This document shows positions 47,089 to 55,852 of a stretch of 64,000 bases of DNA, piece by piece. The notes below the pieces were generated by a model. That model was not told where the DNA came from, searched no databases, and was given only the letters and a program-made list of their open reading frames with translations. Origin of the DNA: Aeromonas tecta. Its GTDB lineage: Bacteria; Pseudomonadota; Gammaproteobacteria; Enterobacterales; Aeromonadaceae. Within the stretch, counting starts at the first letter, position 1. Every line of letters begins with the position of its first letter. Position numbers and translations under genes: made by a program. The stretch is taken from the NCBI RefSeq assembly GCF_000820185.1, contig NZ_CDCA01000020.1, forward strand, positions 161,760 to 225,759. The letters run 5' to 3'.

Positions 47089-49104
47089 TCAACGGGTGTC
47101 TGTCGCCACCGGCAGTGCCTGCAACAACTGGGACAGGGAGCAATGCAGTCGCCACACCAGCCCTGCCAGCTCCAGCGCTGCCGGCTCTCTGTGGTGAGCC
47201 AGCCCCTGGCTGATGCGGCGTAGCTCGGCCAGGGTCTGGCTGAGGGAGTCATGCTGCACGCCGCCCTCGGTGAGGATCCCTCGCAGGCAGCGCACACAGC
47301 CATCTCGCACCAGATAGAGCGCCGGATCCTTGCCCCGCCACTGGCGCAGTTGCCAGACGATATGACTGCAGTTGAGCAGTACCACGCCCCAGCGCAGCAC
47401 CCAGAGTCGGGCACTCTGATCCTGGCCCTGACTGAGCTGGCCGATGGCATGATAGACCCTGGACTCGAACTGGGGCTCGCCCTGTCGCGGGGAGGGCGCC
47501 AGCTGATCCATGAAATCCCGGCGCAGTAGCCGGATCAGACGGCGGCTCTTGCGCCGATCCGAGCTCGGTCTGAGGATCTGGAACGCCAGCCCGGCCACCA
47601 TCACCCCCAGCACCTTGCCGATGCTGTCATTGACGAAGCTCTGATAGTCGTAGCTCGGCGGATTGGTGATGGCGAGGAAGGAGCCGAGCAGCACGATGAG
47701 CTGGCCCCAGAGCGCCGCCGACGACGGCCGCTGTAACTTGAGCAACTGCATGGTGATCAGCACCGGAAACAGCAGGGCGCAGAATACCCAAAAGTCGTCG
47801 ATCTGGATCATCAGACCGAACTTGATGGCGAAGCAGGCGAGGCTCAGCAGCAGAATGGCGTTGAGCATGTTACTCACCCCCTTCAGGGGTGCGGCTCCTG
47901 CCGAATAGAGCACGCAGCAGATGGAAAGCATGGTCAGCGCCGAGGCCCCCGACTCCCACTGGGTGTTGATCCAGAACGCGCAGCCCAACAGCACGCAGAG
48001 GAAGGTGCGACCACCGTTGTAGGCCGCCTCAAGGGTGTCGGTGTGGCTGGCGAGCGAGGTGTGGCGCGGCGGTGCTGGCCACTCCTGGGCGTCGTAATGC
48101 ACCAGCCGGTTCAACCAGCGCTGGCACTCCAGATAACTCCAGCAGAAGTTACGCAACCGCAGCCAGAAGGTGCGGCGACGATAATCCCCACTCGCTTCGG
48201 TTGCGAGCGGAGCCAGCAGCCGTGCGATGCGAAGCTTGTCACAAGCGGGATCGCTCAGGGCGCCCAGCACCTCGGTCAGCAGCGGCTGCAGGTCGGCGCC
48301 TTGCTCTGGCAGGTTGTGCAACATGCGGCGCTGGCCCGAGAGCAGGCTGACCATGCGCAGTTGGCGGTGCAGCAGGAAGTTGAGCAATTTGTTGTGGCGC
48401 CTGAGCCTGTGGTGGCTCCAGACCGCCTGGATGCGCAGCACGTTCATGGTGAGGATCTGGCCGATCATCCCCTCATGGGCGCTGCGCACGTCGGAGCCCG
48501 CCGCTCCCAGCCACAGTAGCTGGGCATGTTCCAGCAGCCGGCTCTGGCTCTTGCGAAGCGATCCCAGCAGGGTCTCGCCATCGGAGAGGCTCGGCAGGAT
48601 CATCATCATCAGGCCGCCACAGAGGATGCCGACGATCACCTCGCTGACCCGGGCCTGGGCGATGTCGAAGATATGTTGGGGATCGTCCACATTGACGCAG
48701 GCGAAGGCGATGATGGCGGCCGTGTAGCCCGCCAGCGCGAAGGCGTAGGAGACGTTGTTCTGATAGTGGTTGGAGACGTAGGTGCAGAGCCCAAGCCAGG
48801 TCGCGATGAGGAAGGTGAAGAGCCAGGGATCGGCCAGTCCCAGCCCTGAGAGCACCACCGCAGCCATGGCGCCAAGCAGGCTGCCCACCACCCGCCCCAG
48901 GCTCTTGCTGATGACGCCGCCGACGGTGGGAAAGCTCACCACGGCGGCCGAGGTCATGGCCCAGTAGGGGGAATCGAGCTGCAACACGAAGGCCAGCCAG
49001 AGCGACAGACACATGGCCAGGCTGTTGCGCAGGGCATAGCGCCACTGGCTCTCATTGGCCTGAGCCCAGGGAGTGCGTTGCCACAGCGAAGCCGTTGCTG
49101 CCAC
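47089..49104 (-). CDS. FUSC family efflux protein, AaeB-like
   Basis: 671 residues in two halves of membrane helices (DSPYWAMTSAAVVSFPTVGGVISKSLGRVVGSLLGA and a second FUSC block beginning GGRTFLCVLLGCAFWINTQWESG). Belongs to the AaeB/fusaric-acid group that exports aromatic acids or similar. Its start is 1 bp after the HlyD gene stop; together with that gene and the DUF1656 gene it makes a complete AaeXAB-type pump. Substrate inferred only by family. Confidence 0.88.
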   Translation of the reverse strand: MAATASLWQRTPWAQANESQWRYALRNSLAMCLSLWLAFVLQLDSPYWAMTSAAVVSFPTVGGVISKSLGRVVGSLLGAMAAVVLSGLGLADPWLFTFLIATWLGLCTYVSNHYQNNVSYAFALAGYTAAIIAFACVNVDDPQHIFDIAQARVSEVIVGILCGGLMMMILPSLSDGETLLGSLRKSQSRLLEHAQLLWLGAAGSDVRSAHEGMIGQILTMNVLRIQAVWSHHRLRRHNKLLNFLLHRQLRMVSLLSGQRRMLHNLPEQGADLQPLLTEVLGALSDPACDKLRIARLLAPLATEASGDYRRRTFWLRLRNFCWSYLECQRWLNRLVHYDAQEWPAPPRHTSLASHTDTLEAAYNGGRTFLCVLLGCAFWINTQWESGASALTMLSICCVLYSAGAAPLKGVSNMLNAILLLSLACFAIKFGLMIQIDDFWVFCALLFPVLITMQLLKLQRPSSAALWGQLIVLLGSFLAITNPPSYDYQSFVNDSIGKVLGVMVAGLAFQILRPSSDRRKSRRLIRLLRRDFMDQLAPSPRQGEPQFESRVYHAIGQLSQGQDQSARLWVLRWGVVLLNCSHIVWQLRQWRGKDPALYLVRDGCVRCLRGILTEGGVQHDSLSQTLAELRRISQGLAHHREPAALELAGLVWRLHCSLSQLLQALPVATDTR

Positions 49105-49105
49105 C

Positions 49106-49972
49106 CTAGTCGCCTATGGTGATGGTACAGGTGGTACCAGCGATCAGTGCCAGCTCGGGAGGCACCTCCAGCAGGCGGATCCGCACCGGCACCCGCTGCG
49201 CCAGCCGCACCCAGGGCACGTTCGGTTTGACGTCAAGCAACAAGCTGTCACTGCCCTCCACGCTCTGGTCGTGAATGGCGCGCCCTACGCTCTCCACTTC
49301 GCCTCGCAGCGCCTGCTCCCCGCTGTAGAGCACCATCTGCGCCGGCTTGCCCGGCTGGATGTGCCTGAGCTTGGTCTCCTCGAAATAACCCTGCACATAG
49401 AAGGAGTGAATATCCACCAGCGCCACCAGCGGCACCCCGGCACTGGCATAGTTGCCGACCCGGGTCTGCAGGTTGGTGATGTAACCGTCGCTGGAGGCAT
49501 GCACCTCGGTCTTGGCGAGCGACCATTTGGCCTGTTCCAGATTGGCCTGTGTCACCTGATAGGCGGCTTTCATGGCCTGAGCGTTGAGCCTGGACTCATC
49601 GACCGCCTCGGCGGAGATGACGGTGCGAGACAAACTCTGCCGGCGGCTGGCCTCGTGCTCGGCCTTGTCCAGATCCGACCTGGCCTTGGCCAGCGCCGCA
49701 TTGGCGTTGTCCAGTGCGATCCGGTAGGGCTCGGGATCCAGGCTGAACAGGGTGTCCCCCGTCTTCACCAGCTGGTTGTCCCGCACCCAGATCTTGATGA
49801 TCTTGCCCGACACCTCGGGGGTGATGCTGACCAGCTCGGCCCGCACCTTGCCATCCCGGGTCCAGGGGCCCTGCATGTAGTAGTTCCACAACCACCAGAG
49901 CGCCACCAGCGCCAGGGCGCAGACCAGCAGGGTGGAGAAATATTTGAGGGTCGCGAGGGGTGATTTAGCCAT
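49106..49972 (-). CDS. HlyD family membrane-fusion protein, AaeA-like
   Basis: 288 residues: membrane anchor ([24 protein letters not shown]), the [24 protein letters not shown] biotinyl-lipoyl part, a coiled-coil hairpin, and [21 protein letters not shown]. Periplasmic link of the efflux pump. Its start overlaps the DUF1656 gene end by 8 bp. Confidence 0.9.
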   Translation of the reverse strand: MAKSPLATLKYFSTLLVCALALVALWWLWNYYMQGPWTRDGKVRAELVSITPEVSGKIIKIWVRDNQLVKTGDTLFSLDPEPYRIALDNANAALAKARSDLDKAEHEASRRQSLSRTVISAEAVDESRLNAQAMKAAYQVTQANLEQAKWSLAKTEVHASSDGYITNLQTRVGNYASAGVPLVALVDIHSFYVQGYFEETKLRHIQPGKPAQMVLYSGEQALRGEVESVGRAIHDQSVEGSDSLLLDVKPNVPWVRLAQRVPVRIRLLEVPPELALIAGTTCTITIGD

Positions 49973-50186
49973 GTACCAGAATCCATAAGGCGCCACTGAC
50001 GGCGAGGACAAACAGGGAGAGATCCATCAACAGAGGATGCCAGACATCCCCGCTGTAGAGCCAGTCACGCAGTAGATGATGCACCGGCAACCAGCCCAGC
50101 AGACCGAGCAGCACGGCCTTGAACAGAGGAGGAAAATAGAGCGAAGCACCCAGGATCAGGTCGGGCAGCGCTGCAGCTGTGGTCAA
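49965..50186 (-). CDS. DUF1656 membrane protein, AaeX-like
   Basis: 73 residues, two membrane helices: [24 protein letters not shown] and [15 protein letters not shown], with [13 protein letters not shown] between, as in AaeX of E. coli. The frame is open upstream, but a TTG at 50186 with GGGAG seven nucleotides before it gives the family length, so it is the chosen start. First gene of the pump operon. Confidence 0.82.
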   Translation of the reverse strand: MTTAAALPDLILGASLYFPPLFKAVLLGLLGWLPVHHLLRDWLYSGDVWHPLLMDLSLFVLAVSGALWILVHG

Positions 50187-50308
50187 AAGCGTGCTCCCTA
50201 TTGGTAAGAGGAGGGCTGAGAAAATCGGTGATGACCTGCGCCTTGGCAGGTCTGGCAAGGTTAACACAGCCATCGGGCGCGCCACAGCAGCGGATGGAAC
50301 CCGCTTGC

Positions 50309-50710
50309 TCAGGCCTCCCGATCCGCCGGGTGATTCACTCCGTCTCGCAGCGACACTTCACCGAGCTCGAACGGATTGACGCCATCGAGGCAGGCGAGAT
50401 TGTAGCCATATTCGGCCGGATTGGAGCGACGCTGATGATGGGTATAGATGCCGCAGACAGAGCAGAAATAGTGTCTGGCGGTCAAGGTGTTGAATTGATA
50501 ACAGCGCAGCACCGCCTCCCCCTGCAGGATGCGGATACCTGCGAGCGGCACCGAGGCGACGATGGCGCCACGGCGACGGCACAGCGAACAGTCACAACGG
50601 CGGGGATCCACCACCCCATCCGGCAGGCTGAGCTCCAGCGCCACGGCCCCGCAATGACAGCTGGCCCTGTGCTTCGGCTGGATGAGGGTATTGCCGATAC
50701 GTTTGATCAT
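50309..50710 (-). CDS. GFA family (CENP-V/glutathione-dependent formaldehyde-activating) protein
   Basis: 133 residues. Zinc ligands in [25 protein letters not shown] and [14 protein letters not shown] fit the GFA pattern. Annotated members are mostly of unknown reaction; formaldehyde activation is shown for few. Convergent to nothing nearby; lies between the pump operon and the Nudix gene. Confidence 0.88.
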   Translation of the reverse strand: MIKRIGNTLIQPKHRASCHCGAVALELSLPDGVVDPRRCDCSLCRRRGAIVASVPLAGIRILQGEAVLRCYQFNTLTARHYFCSVCGIYTHHQRRSNPAEYGYNLACLDGVNPFELGEVSLRDGVNHPADREA

Positions 50711-50742
50711 TTGGCTTCCTTGCCACGGGACAAGGCCCGGGA

Positions 50743-51366
50743 TCAGTCGAACAGGGTATCGCGCCGACCTTGCTGCACATGGGCATGCAGGGTGCGCAGC
50801 TGCGACGCCACCACCCGATGCAAAGAGAGGGCGGGCAGTTCATCGAGAGGGAAGTAGGCAGCCCCTTGGGTCTCGTCGGTCTGGGTCAGCAGCTCGCCCC
50901 CCGTCACCTCGCACAGGAAGAACGCCTTGTGGGCGTGGGGCAACTGAGGGGGATGGGGGTGTTTGTGCTTGTCAAACAGCGCCAGCAGTTGAACCGCGCG
51001 GCACTCGAGCCCCGTCTCCTCGCGCACTTCACGCACCACGGTGGCGGCCGGCGAGTCGCCGATGTCGCACCAGCCACCCGGCAGGGTCCAGAGCCCATCG
51101 CTGCGCTCCTGCACCAGCAACAGTCGCCCCGCGTCATTGAGGATCAACGCCCGCACGTCCAGCTTGGGAGTGGGATAGCCGCTATCGAGCGCTATCCAGC
51201 CTGCAATGGCCTCGGGATCCAGCTCGCTCTGGCTGGCGATAAGGGCGACCGTGGCCTCCCGCAGCGCCTGAAAGCGGCCGATATCAAAGGGGTCTTTGGA
51301 ATAGGTGAGCCCGGCCTGGGCCGTGGCCAGCACCTGTTCCAGAAAGGCGGCCAAGGGCGGTTGCAT
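50743..51366 (-). CDS. NUDIX hydrolase with N-terminal helical domain
   Basis: 207 residues: an N-terminal helical domain (IGRFQALREATVALIAS), then a Nudix fold with GGWCDIGDSPAATVVREVREETGLE. The REVREETGLE part is canonical; the residue before it in the GX5E pattern is Asp instead of Glu. Probably a nucleoside-diphosphate-sugar or ADP-ribose hydrolase. The ATG at 51366 is 3 bp after the yqiA stop. Confidence 0.85.
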   Translation of the reverse strand: MQPPLAAFLEQVLATAQAGLTYSKDPFDIGRFQALREATVALIASQSELDPEAIAGWIALDSGYPTPKLDVRALILNDAGRLLLVQERSDGLWTLPGGWCDIGDSPAATVVREVREETGLECRAVQLLALFDKHKHPHPPQLPHAHKAFFLCEVTGGELLTQTDETQGAAYFPLDELPALSLHRVVASQLRTLHAHVQQGRRDTLFD

Positions 51367-51368
51367 GG

Positions 51369-51956
51369 CTAGAGCCCGAGGAAGTGAACTATCTGGGCGG
51401 AATAACGCTCGAATCCCACGAAGGCGTGATTGCCACCGCACTCCAGCGACAGACGGGCGAAGCGGTATTCGTCCAGCGCCTTGCGATAGTCGAGCACCTC
51501 GTCTTCCTGTTGCTGCAGGATCCAGAGCCGCTCGGGCGCCGTCACCGGCTGCGCCAGCGCTCGCAGTTCATCCATGTGTGCCGGCAATAGCTCGTAGCAC
51601 TCACCGGTATAGGGGTTGGTCTGCGATCCCAGATAATCCTGCAACAGCTCGTATGGGCGCACCGCGGGATTGATCAGCGCGGCCCGGCAGCCATAGCGCT
51701 CACTCACCTGCGTCGCCATGAAACCACCGAGAGAGCTGCCCACGGCGCCGAGCCGCAGCGCCGTGCCGTAACGGGCCATGGAGTCTTCGATGCATCGCTC
51801 GATGGCCGCCCAGGCCGCCGCCGGGGTATTGGGCTGGGCCGGGATCATGACCTCGATATCGGGTCTGTGCTGTGCGACCCAAGCCGCCATCTGTTGCGCC
51901 TTGGCGGATCCCGGTGACGAATTGAAGCCGTGCAGATAAAGCAGAACGGATGTCAT
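51369..51956 (-). CDS. yqiA: YqiA alpha/beta-hydrolase (esterase)
   Basis: 195 residues. LLYLHGFNSSPGSAKAQQM at the N-terminus, nucleophile Ser in GAVGSSLGGFMATQVSERYG, INPAVRPYELLQDYLG, and the catalytic His in GGNHAFVGFERY; all match E. coli YqiA. Esterase with unknown natural substrate. Its ATG overlaps the stop of a short duplicated fragment of its own 5' end (ATGA). Confidence 0.93.
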   Translation of the reverse strand: MTSVLLYLHGFNSSPGSAKAQQMAAWVAQHRPDIEVMIPAQPNTPAAAWAAIERCIEDSMARYGTALRLGAVGSSLGGFMATQVSERYGCRAALINPAVRPYELLQDYLGSQTNPYTGECYELLPAHMDELRALAQPVTAPERLWILQQQEDEVLDYRKALDEYRFARLSLECGGNHAFVGFERYSAQIVHFLGL

Positions 51957-52036
51957 GCAGGCCTCCCCATTGGCTGCGCCTTGGCAGAGCGCGGCGAGGA
52001 GTTGAAGCCGTGTAGATAAAGTAGAACTGAGCTCAT
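51953..52036 (-). pseudogene. 27-codon duplicate of the yqiA 5' end
   Basis: A frame coding SSVLLYLHGFNSSPRSAKAQ then PMGRPA repeats the start of YqiA and stops at the TGA that overlaps the real yqiA ATG. The DNA differs from the real 5' end at many positions, so it is an old or foreign-allele duplication. Confidence 0.88.
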
Positions 52037-52046
52037 GGTGACCCTC

Positions 52047-52871
52047 TCAATAGCCGGTGGCATTGGGGTCGGGCACGAACTGCCCCATCGGCAGGCGCCA
52101 CACCTGGCTGTCGATCCGGCCATCCGGATGTAGGCTGAGATAGCGCCAGCCCGGGCCGGACTCGTCCAGTGCGAAACCATCGCACAGTGGCTTGAACTGA
52201 ATGCAGGTAGAGGGGCTGGCGATGAGCCGCACTCCTTGGTGCACCTCGTCAAACTCCTGATGCACATGGCCGAACAGGATGGTCTTCTGCTGCGGATGGC
52301 GAGCCAGCACCGCAAACAGATCGTCGGCATTCTTGAGGTTGTGCTGATCCAGCCAAGCGCAGCCCACCGGCACCGCCTGATGATGCAGGGCGATGAGGGC
52401 ATGCCGCTCGGGGTGCTGGCGCAGAGCCAGATCCAGTGCCGCCAGCTGGTGATCACCGAGCACGCCGTGAGGTTTGCCACGCACCTGGGTATCGAGCAGG
52501 ATCACCTGCCAGTGTTCACCCACCAGCTGCTTGGCTTCACTGATCCCGGCCGCATGCAGGTATTCGGTCATCAGGGGACCATCGTCATGATTGCCGGGCA
52601 GCCAGTAGATGGGGCGTGCCAGGGGTGCCATCAGGCTGGCGAAACGCAGATAGGATTCCGGGCTGTGATCCTGAGAGAGATCGCCCGTGGCCAGGATCAG
52701 ATCGAACGGATGCGCATTGGCCTGCACCCGTTCCAGCACGGCAGCCAGGCTCTCGGCGGTACGCACGGCCAGCAGTCGTCCCTCGGCGCTGGCGAAGAGA
52801 TGGGTATCGGTAATCTGTAACAGACGCACGCTTCCGTCCGGCGCCTGGGGTAGCTCTGTTTCCAAAATCAC
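52047..52871 (-). CDS. cpdA: 3',5'-cyclic-AMP phosphodiesterase CpdA
   Basis: Breaks down cAMP. 274 residues (275 in E. coli). Metallophosphoesterase motifs: LLQITDTHLF, LILATGDLSQDHS, WLPGNHDDGP, LIALHHQAVPVGCAWLDQHNLKN, TILFGHVHQE. GTG start at 52871, 20 bp after the yqiB stop, gives the family length; an ATG at 52943 inside yqiB is less likely. Confidence 0.93.
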   Translation of the reverse strand: MILETELPQAPDGSVRLLQITDTHLFASAEGRLLAVRTAESLAAVLERVQANAHPFDLILATGDLSQDHSPESYLRFASLMAPLARPIYWLPGNHDDGPLMTEYLHAAGISEAKQLVGEHWQVILLDTQVRGKPHGVLGDHQLAALDLALRQHPERHALIALHHQAVPVGCAWLDQHNLKNADDLFAVLARHPQQKTILFGHVHQEFDEVHQGVRLIASPSTCIQFKPLCDGFALDESGPGWRYLSLHPDGRIDSQVWRLPMGQFVPDPNATGY

Positions 52872-52891
52872 GCTTCTTTTTATGAGTTCAA

Positions 52892-53317
52892 CTAGAGGAT
52901 GTTTATTGGGCTGGTGCCATGCTTGAGACAAAATTTTAGCCAATCGGCCAGGAACAGATTTACCTGCTCTTTTTCATCTCTGTGGTGCATTTTTTGATTG
53001 GGATAATCATAACGTGGTTGCAACATCGAAATCTGTTGCGCGGCACACACTTCCGCCATCCGCACATCGTGATACAAACGAATCTCTATGCGAGCCTGCA
53101 AGTAGCTCGGCAACTCGGGGTTGTGCTGGGCCAGTATCACCTGACTGGTGAAGCGGCTCTCTCCACTGACGGTGAGCTGGAACTGCAAACCGTTGCCGAC
53201 CTGATAACGGCGCTCGGCCCCCACGCTGCCGCCAGGAGGCAGCAGTTTCATCAAGGCCATATAGTTGACCTCGCAAGTGCGCTGCAGGGACATCAGATCC
53301 GGCACATAGCGTTTCAT
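52892..53317 (-). CDS. yqiB: YqiB family protein (DUF1249)
   Basis: 141 residues from KRYVPDLMSLQRTCEVNY on, matching E. coli YqiB, with IEIRLYHDVRMAEVCAAQQ and PRYDYPNQKMHHRDEKEQVNLFLADWL. Function unknown. Two starts are possible: ATG 53317, or ATG 53338 with GGAG seven nucleotides upstream, which would add PLVQGS. Its 5' end was rebuilt by a partial duplication. Confidence 0.88.
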   Translation of the reverse strand: MKRYVPDLMSLQRTCEVNYMALMKLLPPGGSVGAERRYQVGNGLQFQLTVSGESRFTSQVILAQHNPELPSYLQARIEIRLYHDVRMAEVCAAQQISMLQPRYDYPNQKMHHRDEKEQVNLFLADWLKFCLKHGTSPINIL

Positions 53318-53328
53318 CGAGCCCTGGA

Positions 53329-53445
53329 CTAACGGCATCTCGCAGCTCCATCAATCAAAACCCGTGAGTAGTTGACCTCGCAGGTGCGCTGCAGGGACAT
53401 CAGATCCGGCACATAGCGCTTGAACTGCTGCTGGGTGAACGCCAC
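53329..53445 (-). pseudogene. 38-codon duplicate of the yqiB 5' end
   Basis: A GTG at 53445, in TGAGGTG overlapping the nudF stop, opens AFTQQQFKRYVPDLMSLQRT then CEVNYSRVLIDGAARCR and ends at TAG. The DNA from 53372 to 53418 is nearly identical to 53265-53311 in the real yqiB. This GTG was probably the original yqiB start. Confidence 0.87.
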
Positions 53446-53446
53446 C

Positions 53447-54088
53447 TCAGCGCCCCGCCAGCCAGCGTGCTTGCAGCTCACCGTGATTGAGCGCCAGCCA
53501 CTGCAAGGCGATGATGGAAGCCGCGTTGTCGATACGCCCCTCTTTCAGCCAAGCATAGGCCTGCTCGCGGCTCACCACATGCACCCGGATGTCCTCACCC
53601 TCTTCCGCCAGACCGTGGATCCCGGCGGCCTTGCTGGCATCGACTTCACCAACATAGACCTCGATCCGCTCGGTGCTGCCACCCGGGCTCACCAGATAAC
53701 TGATGGCGTGTTCGCAGCGACCTACCTCGAGACCGGCCTCTTCCACCGCCTCGCGGCGCACTACCACTTCGGCGGTCTCCCCTTCATCTATGATGCCGGC
53801 CACCAGCTCCAGCAACCAGGGCGTCGCGCTGGTTTCCATGGCACCGATCCGGAATTGCTCCACCAGCACTATCTCGTCTCGCACCGGATCATAGGGCAGC
53901 AATGCGGCGGCATGGCCTCGCTCGAACAGCTCGCGTACTATGGGCTCATTCCAGCCACCTGCAAATAACCTGTGCTGCAGACGGTAGACATTAATTTTGA
54001 AAAAACCATTGTATCCAGATGATTTTTCTATGATTTTTACATCGCTACCGGAGTAGTGACTGGTTTGTGGCAAGGCTTGCTGAGACAT
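53447..54088 (-). CDS. nudF: ADP-ribose diphosphatase NudF
   Basis: Hydrolyses ADP-ribose to AMP and ribose 5-phosphate. 213 residues (209 in E. coli). Nudix box GIIDEGETAEVVVRREAVEEAGLE; ADP-ribose specific YLVSPGGSTERIEVYVGEVD follows. Start 54088 has CAGGAG six nucleotides upstream. Divergent from tolC, first of nudF-yqiB-cpdA-yqiA. Confidence 0.95.
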   Translation of the reverse strand: MSQQALPQTSHYSGSDVKIIEKSSGYNGFFKINVYRLQHRLFAGGWNEPIVRELFERGHAAALLPYDPVRDEIVLVEQFRIGAMETSATPWLLELVAGIIDEGETAEVVVRREAVEEAGLEVGRCEHAISYLVSPGGSTERIEVYVGEVDASKAAGIHGLAEEGEDIRVHVVSREQAYAWLKEGRIDNAASIIALQWLALNHGELQARWLAGR

Positions 54089-54396
54089 ACGACACTCCTG
54101 CCAGCTTGACTTGGCTAGGTTTGACCATAATATTCGGGAACATGAATGAACGTTCATTCACTCGTTCTCGCTGGCGATGAGGGATGGATTTTAGCAGCCA
54201 CAGGGCATTTGGCTAGGCGCACAGCCGAGAAAACCCTCTCCTATCCTTGACCTTCCTGTCGCTGGAAAAGAGACAGTTCGCATTCAAATTTGCTTATAGT
54301 AGAGTGGTTAAGCTGAAATCAAGCTTGCTCGGTGACAATCCCCCCTCCTCATCCAGCGGACAGCTTTGGGTTGATACATAAGGTTAAAACTATCAT

Positions 54397-55722
54397 ATGA
54401 AAAGAACACTCTTGTCAGTCATGGTGATGCTGGGCGTGAGCACTGCTGCCCATGCCGAAAACCTGATCGAGATCTACCAACAGGCCCAGGTCAAGGATAC
54501 CCAGCTGCTGGAGTCCAAGGCGAGACGGGATCAAGCCTTCGAGAAGATCAATGAATCACGCGCGGCCCTGCTGCCGCAGATCAACCTGGGCGCCGGTCTG
54601 AACTATCTGCAGAACAAAGACGACACCATGACCAACAGCAACGCCTCCGGTTCTGTGACTCTGGATCAATCCGTCTACCGCCGCAGCAACTGGGTCAACC
54701 TGGACCTGACCGAGAAGAGCGCCACTCAATCTGATGTCGGCTACAACCTCGAAATACAGAACCTGATGCTGCGCACCTCCCAAGCCTACTTCGACGTGCT
54801 CAAGGCGATGGACACCCTGGAATTCGTACGAGCCAACAAGGTTGCCGTCGAACGCCAACTTGAACAGACCCAGCAACGGTTCGAAGTGGGCCTGACTGCC
54901 ATCACCGACGTGCACGAAGCCGAGGCCGAGCGCGATCAGGCGCTGGCAGACGAGATCAATGCCGAGAATACCCTGGACAACAGCTACGAGAGCCTGCGCG
55001 AGCTGACCGGTATCGATCACCGCCAGTTGGACGTGCTCAACACCGCCCGTTTCGCCCCGCAGAAGACCGCATTCAACTCCGACAAGTGGCTGGAGCTGGC
55101 TCTGGACAAGAACCTGGAGCTGCATAACGCCCGCATCGGCAAAGACATCGCCAAGGAACAGATCGACTTGGCCAAGACCGGTCACGAGCCGACCCTGGAT
55201 CTCGGCGCCGGCCTCACCGCCGGTTACAACGATTACAAGGATGAGATCCGCAATCCCGAGAGCAGCAGCAACGAAGGCAACGTCGGTCTGACCTTCAAAC
55301 TGCCGCTCTACACCGGTGGTGCCACTACCTCCCAGGTCAAGCAGGCGCAATTCAACTATGTGGCCGCCAGCGAGCAGCTGGAGCGCAGCTTCCGCTCGGT
55401 GCAGAGCACGGTGCGTTCGTCCTACAACAACGTGAATGCCAGCATTGGCTCGGTGCGTGCCTACAGCCAGTCCGTCATCTCCGCCGATAGCGCTCTGAAG
55501 GCGACCGAGGCCGGTTATGAAGTGGGTACCCGTACCATAGTCGACGTGCTGGACTCGACCCGCAAGCTGTACCAGGCCAAGCAGAAACTGTCCGAGGCCC
55601 GTTACAACTACATCCTCAGCATCCTCTCTCTCAAGCAGGCCGCCGGTATACTGGAGCAGAAGGATCTGGAAGACGTGAACCAGGGGCTGATGCCCGCCGC
55701 TCAGGTCACCAAGAAGTCCTGA
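54397..55722 (+). CDS. tolC: outer membrane channel protein TolC
   Basis: Outer membrane exit duct for drug pumps and type I secretion. 441 residues: signal peptide (MKRTLLSVMVMLGVSTAAHA) and four helical OEP repeats, e.g. NLIEIYQQAQVKDTQLLESKARRDQA and LPLYTGGATTSQVKQAQFNYVA. A likely partner of the AaeA-like pump in this window. Divergent from nudF as in E. coli. Confidence 0.96.
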   Translation: MKRTLLSVMVMLGVSTAAHAENLIEIYQQAQVKDTQLLESKARRDQAFEKINESRAALLPQINLGAGLNYLQNKDDTMTNSNASGSVTLDQSVYRRSNWVNLDLTEKSATQSDVGYNLEIQNLMLRTSQAYFDVLKAMDTLEFVRANKVAVERQLEQTQQRFEVGLTAITDVHEAEAERDQALADEINAENTLDNSYESLRELTGIDHRQLDVLNTARFAPQKTAFNSDKWLELALDKNLELHNARIGKDIAKEQIDLAKTGHEPTLDLGAGLTAGYNDYKDEIRNPESSSNEGNVGLTFKLPLYTGGATTSQVKQAQFNYVAASEQLERSFRSVQSTVRSSYNNVNASIGSVRAYSQSVISADSALKATEAGYEVGTRTIVDVLDSTRKLYQAKQKLSEARYNYILSILSLKQAAGILEQKDLEDVNQGLMPAAQVTKKS

Positions 55723-55739
55723 GTCACGCAGGCTCCATG

Positions 55740-55767
55740 AAAAAGGCGACCCCATGGTCGCCTTTTT
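55740..55767 (+). terminator. terminator of tolC
   Basis: Stem AAAAAGGCGACC / GGTCGCCTTTTT with a 4-nt loop, 18 bp after the tolC stop. Confidence 0.93.
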
Positions 55768-55807
55768 GTTGCCTGCTGCCGCCTTATGACGGCGGGCAAT
55801 GACCATC

Positions 55808-55834
55808 AAAAAACCCGGCCTTGGCCGGGTTTTT
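55808..55834. terminator. second terminator, hldE side
   Basis: Stem AAAAAACCCGGCC / GGCCGGGTTTTT with a 2-nt loop, 19 bp past the hldE stop on the minus strand; flanking T and A tracts allow both directions. Confidence 0.92.
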
Positions 55835-55852
55835 CATCACTTATATATCCGC

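Noticed and set aside
45158..47197. 679-codon open frame antisense to parE
   Set aside because: Fully overlaps a certain gene on the other strand; its protein shows only GC-codon-bias composition and no family features.
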